Source: Gnetum montanum
Taxonomy: Eukaryota > Streptophyta > Gnetopsida > Gnetales > Gnetaceae
Assembly: GCA_015680685.1 (NCBI GenBank)
Contig: MNCI01026504.1
Coordinates: 45,660-109,659, forward strand
Reading direction: 5' to 3'
DNA length: 64,000 bases
The notes under the pieces are model-generated. The model saw only the letters and a program-made list of their open reading frames with translations, was not told the origin of the DNA and made no database searches. The translations under genes were made by a program, and so were the position numbers. The stretch's first letter is position 1. Each line of letters starts with the position of its first letter. Positions 54,216 to 64,000 of the stretch are shown here, in pieces.

Positions 54216-55879
54216 ACATCTTTAAATGGACTCATAGATTTTTAGATTGACAAGGTTTTACATTGCACCACTTCATCAAGTGTTGCCTTCTCCTCATTAC
54301 CACAAAACCAAACTTTCCTTTTTGGGTGGAAGGATCTCAACTGTACTCCTCTATACTTTTCCTTTCAATAAACTCACCTTCTTCTTTGCCAACCTATTCA
54401 ATTAGCCTTTGGATCTGATAAACCCTTAGTTTTGAAAGTCTCCCTTGGGCATAAACCCCTAGAGTTCTTCTTATTTCTATTCCAAGTCCATCTATGATAT
54501 GGTGAAGTTACTTCCTTTGAGAAAAGCCATGGCCTAAGCACCTATGCAACAGAGAATAATATTTTTCCAAGACTGCATGCAAGGATTCATGTGTTCCTTA
54601 TCTCTACCCTTGGATTTGCTTCCTTAGATTAGACACTTAGGAATGCATTTGATACTTGTCATTGAAGAGTTCAAGCATTGTACTCCATCACCTAATTGAT
54701 TCTAGTTCTAAGGACTACTATTAGCTGTCAACCTTCTTGATGAGTATCCTTGGGAATAACTTTAAATTTTTCCATTCATTTTCAATGTTCTACAAGCCAT
54801 AGGCATTATGAAAGGCTTGAAAATGATTTTTTGGATTTGAGTTGTATCCCCCTTTGAACTTGGGGATATTTTTTATATCCAACCATTTTATTTTGTTGTC
54901 TTTCACATGCCTCATTGGAATTCTCATGGCCTCTACAATGTTCAACACGTTCCTTGTTGCAAGAAAATGCTCATCATAGTCATAGCCCCTATGATGACCA
55001 TGATGTCTATGATGCCCTCTACTACCCCTTCATTCATGGTGGTGGGCCTCCCTTAATTTCCCACATCCCTAGTCTCTACTATTCCAATGAATCCTGCAAT
55101 CATCTCTATCCTACCAGTCACCTCCATCATGGTCTTGTCCTCTACAACTTTGATTAGATCTAGAGGATGAAGAAGATAAGAACATCAAAGGTGAAGAGGG
55201 AGAAGAGCTAGCACTAGCACAATGTCTACTACACCCTCTCCTTTGATCATAGCCATGTTTACCATGTCTATCTCTATCATGGTGCTTGTCTTGGTTCCTA
55301 CATTGGCTTCCTTCTTCAGAGCCCCCATGGTCATGGGATCCATTCTTTTCCAAACCAGTATTGTTTACAGTGGAGTATAAATTCTGGCTAGGGCCCCCTT
55401 GATCAAATAAGCGGGGAGGAGAATTAGTGTTTTGAGAGAACCCCCATATAAGGGATCCTCTCTTTCCATTTGGCCTAGTAGGAAGAAGGGGTTTGTGAAC
55501 CGTTTCCCCTTTGATGCCTCATAGTAGATCTCCTATTGCCAATCTTTCATTGTGCCTCAATGGGATGACAATCCAAATAGTCATGGTCTTGCACAACGTA
55601 CTTTGCATTGAGCCCTATGATGTCCAATTTCATGAGCATTTGGAGTAGCATTATAGGAACTGATCAATCAGGTGACAACACAATGTTGTCCTCCATGTCC
55701 CTCCACTATAGCTATTCATCTTGATGCAAGATGAAGGTGAAGTCTAAAACATACTCATCAAAATGAGTATAGACCACTCTAGATTACTAGGGCATTGGTG
55801 ATTTTAACCCTTCACAACTTTTCTTATTGGATATGTCTTCATATGGCAATAGAGAATCTCCTCTGTCAAAAGAAGCCAT
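54216..55879 (-). pseudogene. Element E-right gag
   Basis: Probable start ATG at 55877-55879 (MASFDRGDSLLPYEDISNKK). It then matches the gag of F: VVYTHFDEYVLDFTFILHQD, WRDMEDNIVLSPD, an Arg/His/Asp-rich stretch with DKHHDRDRHGKHGYDQRRG (55190-55300), a Ser-rich stretch, and NIPKFKGGYNSNPKNHFQAF near 54830-54870, the start of the capsid region. Many stops. C-terminal gag sequence continues to about 54230. Confidence 0.75.
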
Positions 55880-56010
55880 ATTATATCGGAAGAAGAAAAA
55901 TGTGCTTTTGTTACTATTATTATTTTTTCTTAATAATTTTAACTTTTTGGTTCGTTACAACATCGTTGTATAACTTTAGTAACTCCTAGGTACCACATGT
56001 AGCTAATTAA

Positions 56011-56031
56011 AGTCCCCAACAACAGCACCAA
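56011..56031 (-). other. Primer-binding site of E-right
   Basis: Minus strand TTGGTGCTGTTGTTGGGGAC, directly after the LTR end ...CTCATCA. F has TTGGCACCATTGTCGGGGAC at 62784-62803. The type TTGGCGCCGTTGTCGGGGA is common in Athila-like plant elements. Confidence 0.8.
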
Positions 56032-56748
56032 TGATGAGCAACAAGCAATCCCTACGTCCAACCATAAGAATCACTAGTGTTCACTAAGCAATGCAATCAA
56101 ATTCCATAGACTTTAACTCTCTAAGTACACTAGGTCTAGGTAGTGAATTTAACAAACCTAATAGTTGTCTTCTCAGTGTCATTTGTGAAGTGCCAAGGTA
56201 TGATTAAATGTAATTGAGGCATATGATTTTTATCATTTTATATTTTTCTTTAATTCACCTAAGTGCCATGAATAATGTAATTAAATGTTTAATTAATCTA
56301 ATAGCTAACTAATACTTATTTGATCCTAACATAAGCATCCATTCCCATCTACTGTACACATCCTGAACACATTACAATGCTACTAAGTAACCCAGCGTTA
56401 AGTGTATACTCAAGATGGTCATACTTATGTGTATTAATTATCCATAACTAATTAATTAATTAATTACATTAAATTAAAGTGCATGAATAATAAATTCATT
56501 AAGTAAACATTAGGCTAACTTCAAGTGATGCAAGCTCAGGTACATCAGTGCTTAAATAAAGATTCATACACTTCTCACTTCTACTACAGGCACTTAGAAA
56601 ATATTCTAACTCTAGGAAAATAAAAATGCAGGAGTTTGGCTAGCTACTAATGAATGGATGCCATAAATGTAGCTGGTGAACATGTATTTATAAGCAAGAG
56701 AGGGTGCTACGTCAACAAGTACTCATAAACGTAGCAAACCCTATGTCA
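56032..56748 (-). repeat. E-right 5' LTR (minus-oriented)
   Basis: On the + strand it runs from TGATGAGCAACAAGC to about CCTATGTCA. The TATA box CTTATAAAT (minus strand, 56686-56694) lies about 55 bases from the LTR start, and upstream of it is an inverted repeat GCTACGT (56706-56712) / ACGTAGC (56729-56735). The outer limit is less certain because no partner LTR is in the window. Confidence 0.7.
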
Positions 56749-57229
56749 TGGGATTCCATTGATGCAGCCAATACACAACTAATCATAGTGGAAATTTCTT
56801 TGGCCTTATTTACTTTATTGATGTCTTCCTTTTCATATGAAATAAGAGAAGGATCACTATGAACTTATCTTGATCTATTTATGAATTTTCCATAATCCAA
56901 GCAAGCTTAACTAGTTAATAAGTCATTGGAATTTCTCATGGTGTTATGGTGCTATCCTAGAAAATCACTACATAACACCACCTAAGCATTCCAAGTTAAT
57001 TTGAAAAAGGAGGGTAAACTCAAGAAGGACTATGCCTTAGTATTCATAGTAGTTACAAGCATAATACAAGTCATGACACCCTTAGAGATTATTTAGAAGT
57101 GTAGCAAAAATGCCTTAGGCAACATGTATACAAAAAAATCCATGATACACACATGCATGCACACACACATACAATTTACCACAACAATGTTGATCTATTC
57201 TAAATTTTGATAATATAAAAACTAGACAA
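56749..57229. other. Unassigned AT-rich stretch with a hairpin
   Basis: No gene. A perfect 9-base inverted repeat GGTGTTATG (56940-56948) / CATAACACC (56971-56979) and a CA-rich microsatellite (57141-57172). Confidence 0.4.
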
Positions 57230-58220
57230 TGAAGAAGTATGTTTGGTTGCACTTATGTTTCAGGGATTGATCAAGTTGATAAGTGCTAGAATAAGAAGTA
57301 AGTCAAGGAACCTAGATCAAGGATTTTGAAATGCCTAAAGGTAAGAATCAGCCATATTGACTCAACCTTGGATATAGCCTAGATGTTCAGGCTTCAAGGT
57401 AGATCTCTAGGTAAAAATCATATGAGGTTCTAAATACATCTTCTACCTAGCCTAGATGTCCTAGTTGTAGAAGTCTAAGGCCTAATTATGAAGTGTCAAT
57501 AAGTCAGCTGTGTCGATGCATGCCACTCGATGTAGCCCTATCAATGCATCCTAGGATGCGTTGATGCATATACGTAAATGCTATTCCTCTCAAAGCCTAT
57601 ATAAGTGCACACACCAACCACATTTATGATACCTTTGGTCAATCGAGTAGTTGAACTCTTATAGTTTTCTTTCGTAGGACTTAATGAAATTTTCCTCTAA
57701 GTGCCCACAGCATAGATTGAATTAATTGTACAAAGTTTTATTCAAGTGCAAGATGTGGACTCATAGGAGGATGAACAAAAAATAAGGAGGGTGGTCTATC
57801 ATGCCTCCATGAATGAAGTTATTTCATGATAAAAATGGTGTCATGTCATAAAAAAACAATATAATTATTGTAATAAGATCTAAAAGGACAAGTTGTAATA
57901 GGACTCGAAACAATAGATTGTAATAATGCACATGTTTCTTAAGGTAACCTTTAGGGATTTAGCCTAAGGTACTTAAGCCTAAGAATTAGATGTCATGCTA
58001 GCATAGAGTTGCAAAGCCAGTAAAGGTGAGTAAGAGGTAATAAATGAAGTAGGACATAAAGGTGGCTAGCCATTACTTCTAGTTGGGTATAGGCATAACC
58101 ATTGTAGTAGTGCTAAATTGCATCTAAGGGATAGATTCCCAAGGAATATAACCTTAATGAAATCTTAGAGCATAACCCAGATACACTATTTTCACATTAA
58201 TAAAGTTTCCTTTTCATTTT
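57230..58220 (+). repeat. Possible solo LTR or LTR fragment with promoter
   Basis: Promoter-like on the + strand: TATATAA at 57598-57604, preceded by a 26-base near-perfect palindrome (57540-57565, centre CCTAGG), and an AATAAAG about 600 bases downstream (58198-58204). It is bounded left by TGTTTGGTTGC after a purine-rich stretch. It interrupts the LINE 3' end. Boundaries and target duplication could not be fixed, and no family is assigned. Confidence 0.35.
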
Positions 58221-58299
58221 CTTCTATAATTTTCCTGTTGCGTATTTTATGCATAATGTCAAATGTTACATATATTTGATGTTTTCCATTATATCTGGC

Positions 58300-60200
58300 A
58301 ACTACATATCATAGTAAAATCTACCAAGAATACTTCTAATTGTATTTTCAAATTGAGTTATTATTTTATATATTCACTCTTCAAGTTTATCAATAAAAAG
58401 CCCAAATAAATTAGAAGAAAGAGGATATCCTTGTTTAATACTAACAAAACTATTCAATAAAATTATTTTTCCCTATTTATAAACTAAATGCATATCTCTT
58501 TATAAAATTACTTGATAGCAAATAATAGTGTGCTAGAACTTCTAAATATTGCAAGAACCTTCATAACTTATTTCAATTAACTAAATCATAGTCCTTAGAG
58601 AATTGTACAAAGTAAATAAATGTTTTCTTATGTACATTTTTTGTTCTATCAATAAGTTATTTTAAAATGATGATATGATATATAGTAGAATTTTGTTCCT
58701 AAATCCTACATTGCAAAATGCACATATCTAATTTTCTTTAGCCCATATTTCAAGCATAGATTTTAGAGTAGTGCTTAGAAGCTTGGCAAAAATATTGATC
58801 ATTATAATCATTCTATAATTATTTAGATATTTTTTGTTTTCTTTCCTAAAGAACATAACTACTTTATTAATGCATCATTTCCTTTTCTAAATCCATTTGT
58901 GGTACCAAATTTAGCTTCTTTTAGATGGCATTCGATTCCAATGGGTCTCCTTATCAACAACTTTTCCTAGTTCTATCCCTTTTATCTAGTGTAGTATGTC
59001 GTAAAAAAATGAACAATTTATTATCATTATTAGGACACTCTTCTATTATATCATTGCTATTAAACAAAGCTTGATAAAAAATTTTAATATCTTTGAGAGA
59101 GAAACCATAGTTTGTTCTTCTCTTGCTTTGAAATAAATGCCCAAAAATATTTGGGATATTTCTTTATTATGTCTAATAAACTAGTTTGTTTTTGTCTCTA
59201 GTGACTTTTAAGTCTTTGATAAAATTCTAGTTGTCTTAAAGTTTTTATTAAATCATTATTGATTATTTGTATTTTGACCTTTAAAAATATTAAGGATAAC
59301 TATAATTAGAGTTTTTGTAAGACTTACACTTGGACTTCAAATCTTCTAAATTTCATTTTAAAAAGCCTTCTTCATTTTCATAGCCATTTCAAAAGTACTT
59401 TTTTCTCTTGGAATATCTAATAAGTTGTGCATATGTTAATAACAAGAAGTATAAAGGGCAATGACAAAATTCAATTATTTCTTCACCTACTTTAAAACAT
59501 TTGGTACTCTTATGATTCTCTAGGCTAGAAAAAAGAAAATGAATACTAGAATTATCTTATGATTCTACAAAACTAAATCCACTAGATTTTGGATTTTTTG
59601 ATGTCATTTAGAATCAATAAATTTATTTCTTATTTCAAATTTAACAAATATTTTTCCCTATAATTAAATTTCTTATCTTCAAAGCATCAATTCCATTATA
59701 TACTTTTTCCATATTCCAAAAATCCTTGAGAATTCTAGTGAGTAATAATGATTTGACCAAAATGATTTCTATCATTAAAGGCACCACATAGATAAATTTT
59801 TACTTTCTTAGTAAAATTAGCAATTTTCATGCCAAGCAATTGAAAAGAAAAATCCTATGATAAATTTTTTTCATTCATAGAGAGTATCTTCTCTAAGTGC
59901 AAACTAATAAAAGGCTATAAATAAAAAATATTTTTGCTATATAACTATTATTGTTGTTGTTATCCTATATAATAGAATTCAATATGCTTGCTAGAGCATT
60001 TTGTTAAAGCTTTGTATCCTTTGCTTTTACTACTATTGGAGCTCAATTATAGATCTTCTATAAATTTCATGATGAAATGTTGAAATCTAATTAACCTTAG
60101 AAGTTTTTATTTCTGTCAGTTATCATGCCTTTACAAGTATTTTACTATGCATATTTTTTTCTTTATACATATTCAATTAGACACATTTATTCTTTATTAT
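58300..60200 (-). pseudogene. LINE (non-LTR) remnant: endonuclease and reverse transcriptase
   Basis: Minus-strand pieces in the right order. Endonuclease-like: KIYLCGAFNDRN (near 59790; family GDFNAR). RT: EAKFGTTNGFRKGNDALIK (58880-58940), FIYFVQFSKDYDLVN (58590-58640; family VDFxKAYDSVD), RFLQYLE, then IKQGYPLSSNLFGLFIDKLE (58390-58450; family VKQGCPLSPTLFGLxIDxLE) and a broken YADD region (58300-58330). Highly AT-rich with many stops. It appears cut at its 3' end by the element at 57230-58220. Confidence 0.75.
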
Positions 60201-60571
60201 GCACATGTAGTTATGCATATTTTATTTTATATTATGCACATGTGATTATATAATACTCTATTCATAGAGTATTTTGGACCCTAATCCTACCTAGATCGTA
60301 CTCCTTAATACTTTTTGTTATTAAATTAAAATTTTAAGTTTATTTTTAATTATAATTAACTATAACATAAAATAACTTTATTAAGAAAATTCTTTAACAT
60401 GATGTCCTACCTAGAATCTAACCTTAGCGATGTATCTAGTATATTTAAAAACACTAGCTTTGATCTTTGATTCACTAGAATTAGAGTTATGGCTCTCAAG
60501 ATATTATATTTCTAGTTTGCTAAAAATTTTGCAAAATTTTCAATATTTAAACTATATGACTTACCATGATT
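60201..60571. other. AT-rich stretch between LINE and LTR
   Basis: No clear gene; possibly the 5' part of the LINE. Short palindromic AT blocks only. Confidence 0.3.
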
Positions 60572-61439
60572 TGATGAGTGGCGAGGTACCCCTACACTCA
60601 ACCATACGAATCACGAGTGTTCATGCACAATCCAGTCAAATTGCATGGATGGGACTAGTTGTGGCACCTAGATCATTATGCTTTGATCAAATTTCATTGT
60701 CCTCCCACTTGGACTAGTGGTAGCTTTGTCACATATGGTTTATTCCAAAGTGAGGCATATGATGTTGTTTCTAATTCTACGCTACCTCCTAATGACAATA
60801 AAAAGATGGATTAATTAAACTAATGAATAATGAAAAACAAGATCTAAACTAGCCTATGGGTTATGAGTATTCACACTTAATCATTTGTACATGTCTTGGA
60901 CTTCATGAGGCTACTTCTAGGATTGTCAAGTGTATGTCACTTGTTGTGCTAAACGATACACTTCTACATTACCAAGTACTTCAACTTAAACTCCCATGAT
61001 TAAGGCATATTCATTTTGCTTAATAATAGGAATAATAAATAACAACAAATGGAAAAAATTAATTAAATAAAGTAGTAAATAATTAAAGCAGTAATAATCT
61101 AAGTGGATGTTGCAATGATAGGAGTAATCTTGATCTTTATTGCCAATCATTTCACATGTCCAAGTACATCACACTCAAACAAAGGTGTCATACCATTACA
61201 AACATCACTATGGGCATGCACTAAGATTAATAGACTTTAAAGAGAAGAAACTAAAAACTAAACTATCTCCCTAACTACTCCTCTTCCATCCAAGTACCCA
61301 AGCATCATATTTATAGGTATATCCAGATGAGGTGATGTTGGGTATCCAACATCGCTTATTAGCTTCGATGTTGGGTATGCAACATCAAGGCTCCAACATC
61401 ATGTATCTGACATCAAGGTTGCTAAATGATGATTCATCA
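60572..61439 (-). repeat. Element H 3' LTR (E family, minus-oriented)
   Basis: On the + strand TGATGAGTGGCGAGG to TGATGATTCATCA. Its inner end is a close reverse match to the end of the LTR of F (GGTACCCCTACACT...CCATACGAAT). TATA box CCTATAAATA (minus strand) near 61307-61317, with two palindromes upstream (61334-61353 and 61367-61386). A purine tract ATGGGGGTA directly precedes the LTR start on the minus strand, so this is a 3' LTR with internal sequence to its right. Confidence 0.75.
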
Positions 61440-62003
61440 TACCCCCATGACTTAATGAAAACTCATCCTTAAGTTAGACAAAATGAGGAACAACTTCCTT
61501 ACAAAATATTGGGCAGTTATGGGATTATTGATTGACTCAATCAATGAACAAAATAATTGACTCTTTGCATGCCACAGTAGTGTAGTATGAAAATGGGACA
61601 CATTATTACAAAAAAAAAACCAAAAACACAACTAGGAAGCTCATGTGATGCCTAAAGGAAATGGCTCTTCCATTAGCTACTTCCCTTTGTCACTAGCCCA
61701 CTAAAATTTGTAACAATTAAGCAAGGCCTGCAATTTTTCTTCCTCCATCCTTGGGTTGTGCATCATCTAGGCTACTATGTCGATGTGTGCTAGCACTGGT
61801 ACATTCCAAGGACATGGCAGTTGCAGAAACATTTGATTCACCTTTACATACCATGTCATGAACTATTGTTGTTCTTCCTCGAAAGCCCTAGCTTTATCCC
61901 TAAGCTCATGATAATTTGTCAATCTCCAAGCTAGGTTCAAGGCTACATTCTTTTGTCCTTGATAACTAGCTTTAACCACCTCTAACTCTAAGTTTACCAC
62001 CTA
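61440..62003 (-). pseudogene. Element H, 3' end of the downstream (env-position) ORF
   Basis: Minus strand at about 61690-61990: EVVKASYQGQKNVALNLAWR, LTNYHELRDKARAFEEEQQ, a stop, FMTWYVKVNQMFLQLPCPWN, VPVLAHIDIVA, a stop, MMHNPRMEEEKLQALLNCYK. This matches the C-terminus of the E-left ORF (31270-31500) block for block. Below 61690 is untranslated sequence up to the purine tract. The element is cut at 62003 by the LTR of F. Confidence 0.7.
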
Positions 62004-62783
62004 TGATGAGCCACAATATCGCGTATGCGATATCGCGTCCTACCTCATCTTCTATAAATAAGAGGTGATGCCCTTTGTTTCGGATAGTTAGACTTAGACC
62101 CTTAGCTAAACTCTTGCAGTTTTACCCTTCCATAGTTAGAATAATTTTTGTGTGCCCATTGTAGGAGTCATAGAGTGAACAGATCTTTATTCGAGCAAAT
62201 TGTACCTGAGCACACATTTGTGTACGGTAATAAAGATGAAATTTATGATAAACCTTGCAGCATATGGATTAAGCTAATTAGTAATTAATTATTGTTGAAT
62301 ATTTAATGCTTTCCTAGTTAGTTAATCTCTCTCTCAACCTTTGACTCTCTTAGTTAAGTGCACTCAGTACAATTGCTTCAAGCATGCGTGTAGTGCTTGG
62401 TAACCCAGTAACGATTAGCATTTGGTAATCCCAGTAGCATTGCATTGGTTTAGGATGTGTACAGCAAGTGCGAATGGATACTGGTGTTACGACAATTAGA
62501 AATTAGTTAATGAATATTTAAAGTAAGCTAGTCACTTAGTTCTCTTTTCCTTTCCCTTATTAGCATAAGACACCAAAAAGATAAAAGTTATAAAAATCAT
62601 ATACCTCAAGATTACTTAACCATATAATTGTGACAATACAAGTAAGTTTGGGAAGACAACGATTGATTAACCCTGAGCATTCCATTAAGGTGCGTAATCA
62701 CTTAGTCCTTGGAGTTCAACCGGATCATGCGTGAAACACTCGTATTCGTATGGTTAAGTGTAGGGGTACCTTGCCACTCATCA
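62004..62783 (+). repeat. Element F 5' LTR
   Basis: 780 bases with inverted ends TGATGAG...CTCATCA. Near the start: palindrome ATATCGC-GTAT-GCGATAT (62016-62033) and TATA box CTATAAATAAG (about 62050-62060). The primer site follows immediately. Confidence 0.8.
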
Positions 62784-62803
62784 TTGGCACCATTGTCGGG
62801 GAC
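62784..62803 (+). other. Primer-binding site of element F
   Basis: TTGGCACCATTGTCGGGGAC directly after CTCATCA; Athila-like type. Confidence 0.85.
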
Positions 62804-62898
62804 TTAGTTGTTTGTGCACTGTGTAGAACATAGGAAATCATCCATGTCGTTGAAACATTAGAACAAACCCTTAGGGTTAATCAAAGGAAGATAAGACA

Positions 62899-64000
62899 AT
62901 GGTACATCGCACACCAAACAAGACAAAAATGTCTTATTCTTCGCATAAGAGCACTTCACCACCTAGGACTAACACAAAAGACAGTCGACGGCATCATACA
63001 CATAACCAAGATCCACCAATTCCTCAACAGTTTCATGTGGTATATACTCATCACAATGAGTATATACCCAATTACACCTTTATTCTCCACCAAGATGAAC
63101 AACTACGTTGGAGAGACTTGGAGGGTAACATAGTGTTGCCTCCAGACTAATCAGTCCCCAACATGCTCCTTCGTGCTCTCACACAAATAGGCATGCCACT
63201 TTTATATGTGGAATACATTACATGTGATCATGACATAAGGGACTATCATCCCACAGAAGTGCAACATCAACAGGACTTGTGACAGGAGAGTTACCACACA
63301 TCCTTGAAGGGTAAATGGCCCCATAACGCCTTGCATGTCTTAAGAGAAATTGAGGGTGGTGAACTTGCTTCAATAGGTTTCCCACCAAACAATGTTCCCC
63401 CTCCTAATGATGGTCAAGAGGTGGTGTATCAGAACCTCCACTCCATGGTTCACAATCGTGGTTCTGATCCCCACGAACATGAAGTGTTCAACGAGAGAAC
63501 ACAAAGACATGATAAGGGCAGACGTTCTGATCATAATCATGATCAAGACCAAGACCACCAAAGAGAAGGTAGAAAACACCATCATGGCAATGGTTCTCCT
63601 TCTTCTTCACCTTCATCATCACATTCACCCTCTCCTTCAGTGTCCAGACGTAGTCATAAGGAAACCAACCGTGAGGACAAAGGAAAATAGAGTGAAAAAT
63701 ATCGACGAGATAGTCAAGAACGAGGATGAGGGCACTCTAAGGAATCAAGGCATCGAAGAAGGGAGAGTAGGGAACCGTGTAGACACCATGATGCTATGAA
63801 CGAGATGACCATAAAGAACCCCTACTCGCAACTAGAAGCATGCTAGATATAATAGAGGCGGTAAGAGTTCCCACAAGGCACCAAAAGGATAGTAGGATCA
63901 AGAGGTTAGACATGAACAACATCCCACAATTTGAAAGGGGATACAATGCTGATCCTCAAAATCATTTGCAAGCATTCCACGATACATGTGCCTTGAAAAA
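62899..64000 (+). pseudogene. Element F gag, N-terminal part (runs off the window)
   Basis: Start ATG at 62899 (MVHRTPNKTKMSYSSHKSTS). Blocks shared with E-right: VVYTHHNEYIPNYTFILHQD, WRDLEGNIVLPPD, then TAA at 63148-63150 and TGA near 63280. A His/Arg/Asp-rich stretch follows (HDKGRRSDHNHDQDQDHQRE) and a Ser/Pro run (63595-63660), typical of a basic, disordered Gag N-terminal part. From about 63910 the capsid region begins with NNIPQFERGYNADPQNHLQA. Frameshifts near 63690-63800. The rest of the element lies outside. Confidence 0.8.

Noticed and set aside
60430-60717. Plus-strand open frame of 95 codons
   Set aside because: It spans the boundary of the LTR of H and AT-rich DNA; no domain and no homologue in the window.

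Overview
The window looks like intergenic DNA of a large-genome vascular plant; a gymnosperm is plausible but not shown. I see no intact host gene. Almost every base belongs to old, nested, mutated retrotransposons. Most are Ty3/gypsy of the Tat type, with a second (archaeal-type) RNase H after the RT-RNase H. A second Ty3/gypsy family has an Athila-like primer site. There is also one LINE remnant and one possible unassigned LTR. All letters used here (A, B, C, D for Tat-type; E, F, H for the second family) are my own labels.

Layout. C (+ strand) runs off the left edge: RT and RNase H at 1-1528, integrase resuming at 26619, 3' LTR at 29650-31246. A (minus, LTRs 1529-2792 and 25344-26613) sits inside the integrase of C with target duplication CGTCC/CATCC. 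B (minus, 6782-23457) sits inside the gag of A with a perfect duplication TAGCC/TAGCC. From 31247 to 38485 lies the 3' half of E-left (minus): a downstream ORF, integrase, RNase H and RT. A 5'-truncated D (+) follows at 38490-52489, from protease to 3' LTR. Next is E-right (minus, integrase, gag, primer site, LTR; 52490-56748), a possible LTR with its own promoter (57230-58220), a minus-strand LINE (58300-60200), the 3' end of another E-family copy, H (60572-62003), and the 5' LTR and gag of F (+, 62004 to the edge).

The most interesting system is shared by B and D. Between protease and reverse transcriptase each carries a large gene on the opposite strand to gag-pol. It has its own TATA box and about eight exons whose splice sites keep one reading frame. 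Exons match between B and D over nearly the whole length. The predicted protein begins with a region resembling the FCP1/NIF (HAD-type) phosphatase fold with its catalytic aspartates lost, then an unrecognised globular region, an acidic linker and a coiled coil. Because the gene is antisense, its introns would not be removed from the genomic RNA, which can explain their survival through retrotransposition. On both sides of it, and again before the 3' LTR, lie tandem arrays with a shared core TTAAACT. In addition, each element has a private short palindromic motif (GCGTATACGC in B, GCTACGC/GCGTAGC in D, GCTACAC in A) that recurs in its LTR and in its leader and/or antisense promoter.

All copies seem inactive now. 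RT and integrase catalytic residues are changed or reading frames broken, mostly through transitions, as expected from long-term cytosine methylation. A has lost pol and the antisense gene altogether.
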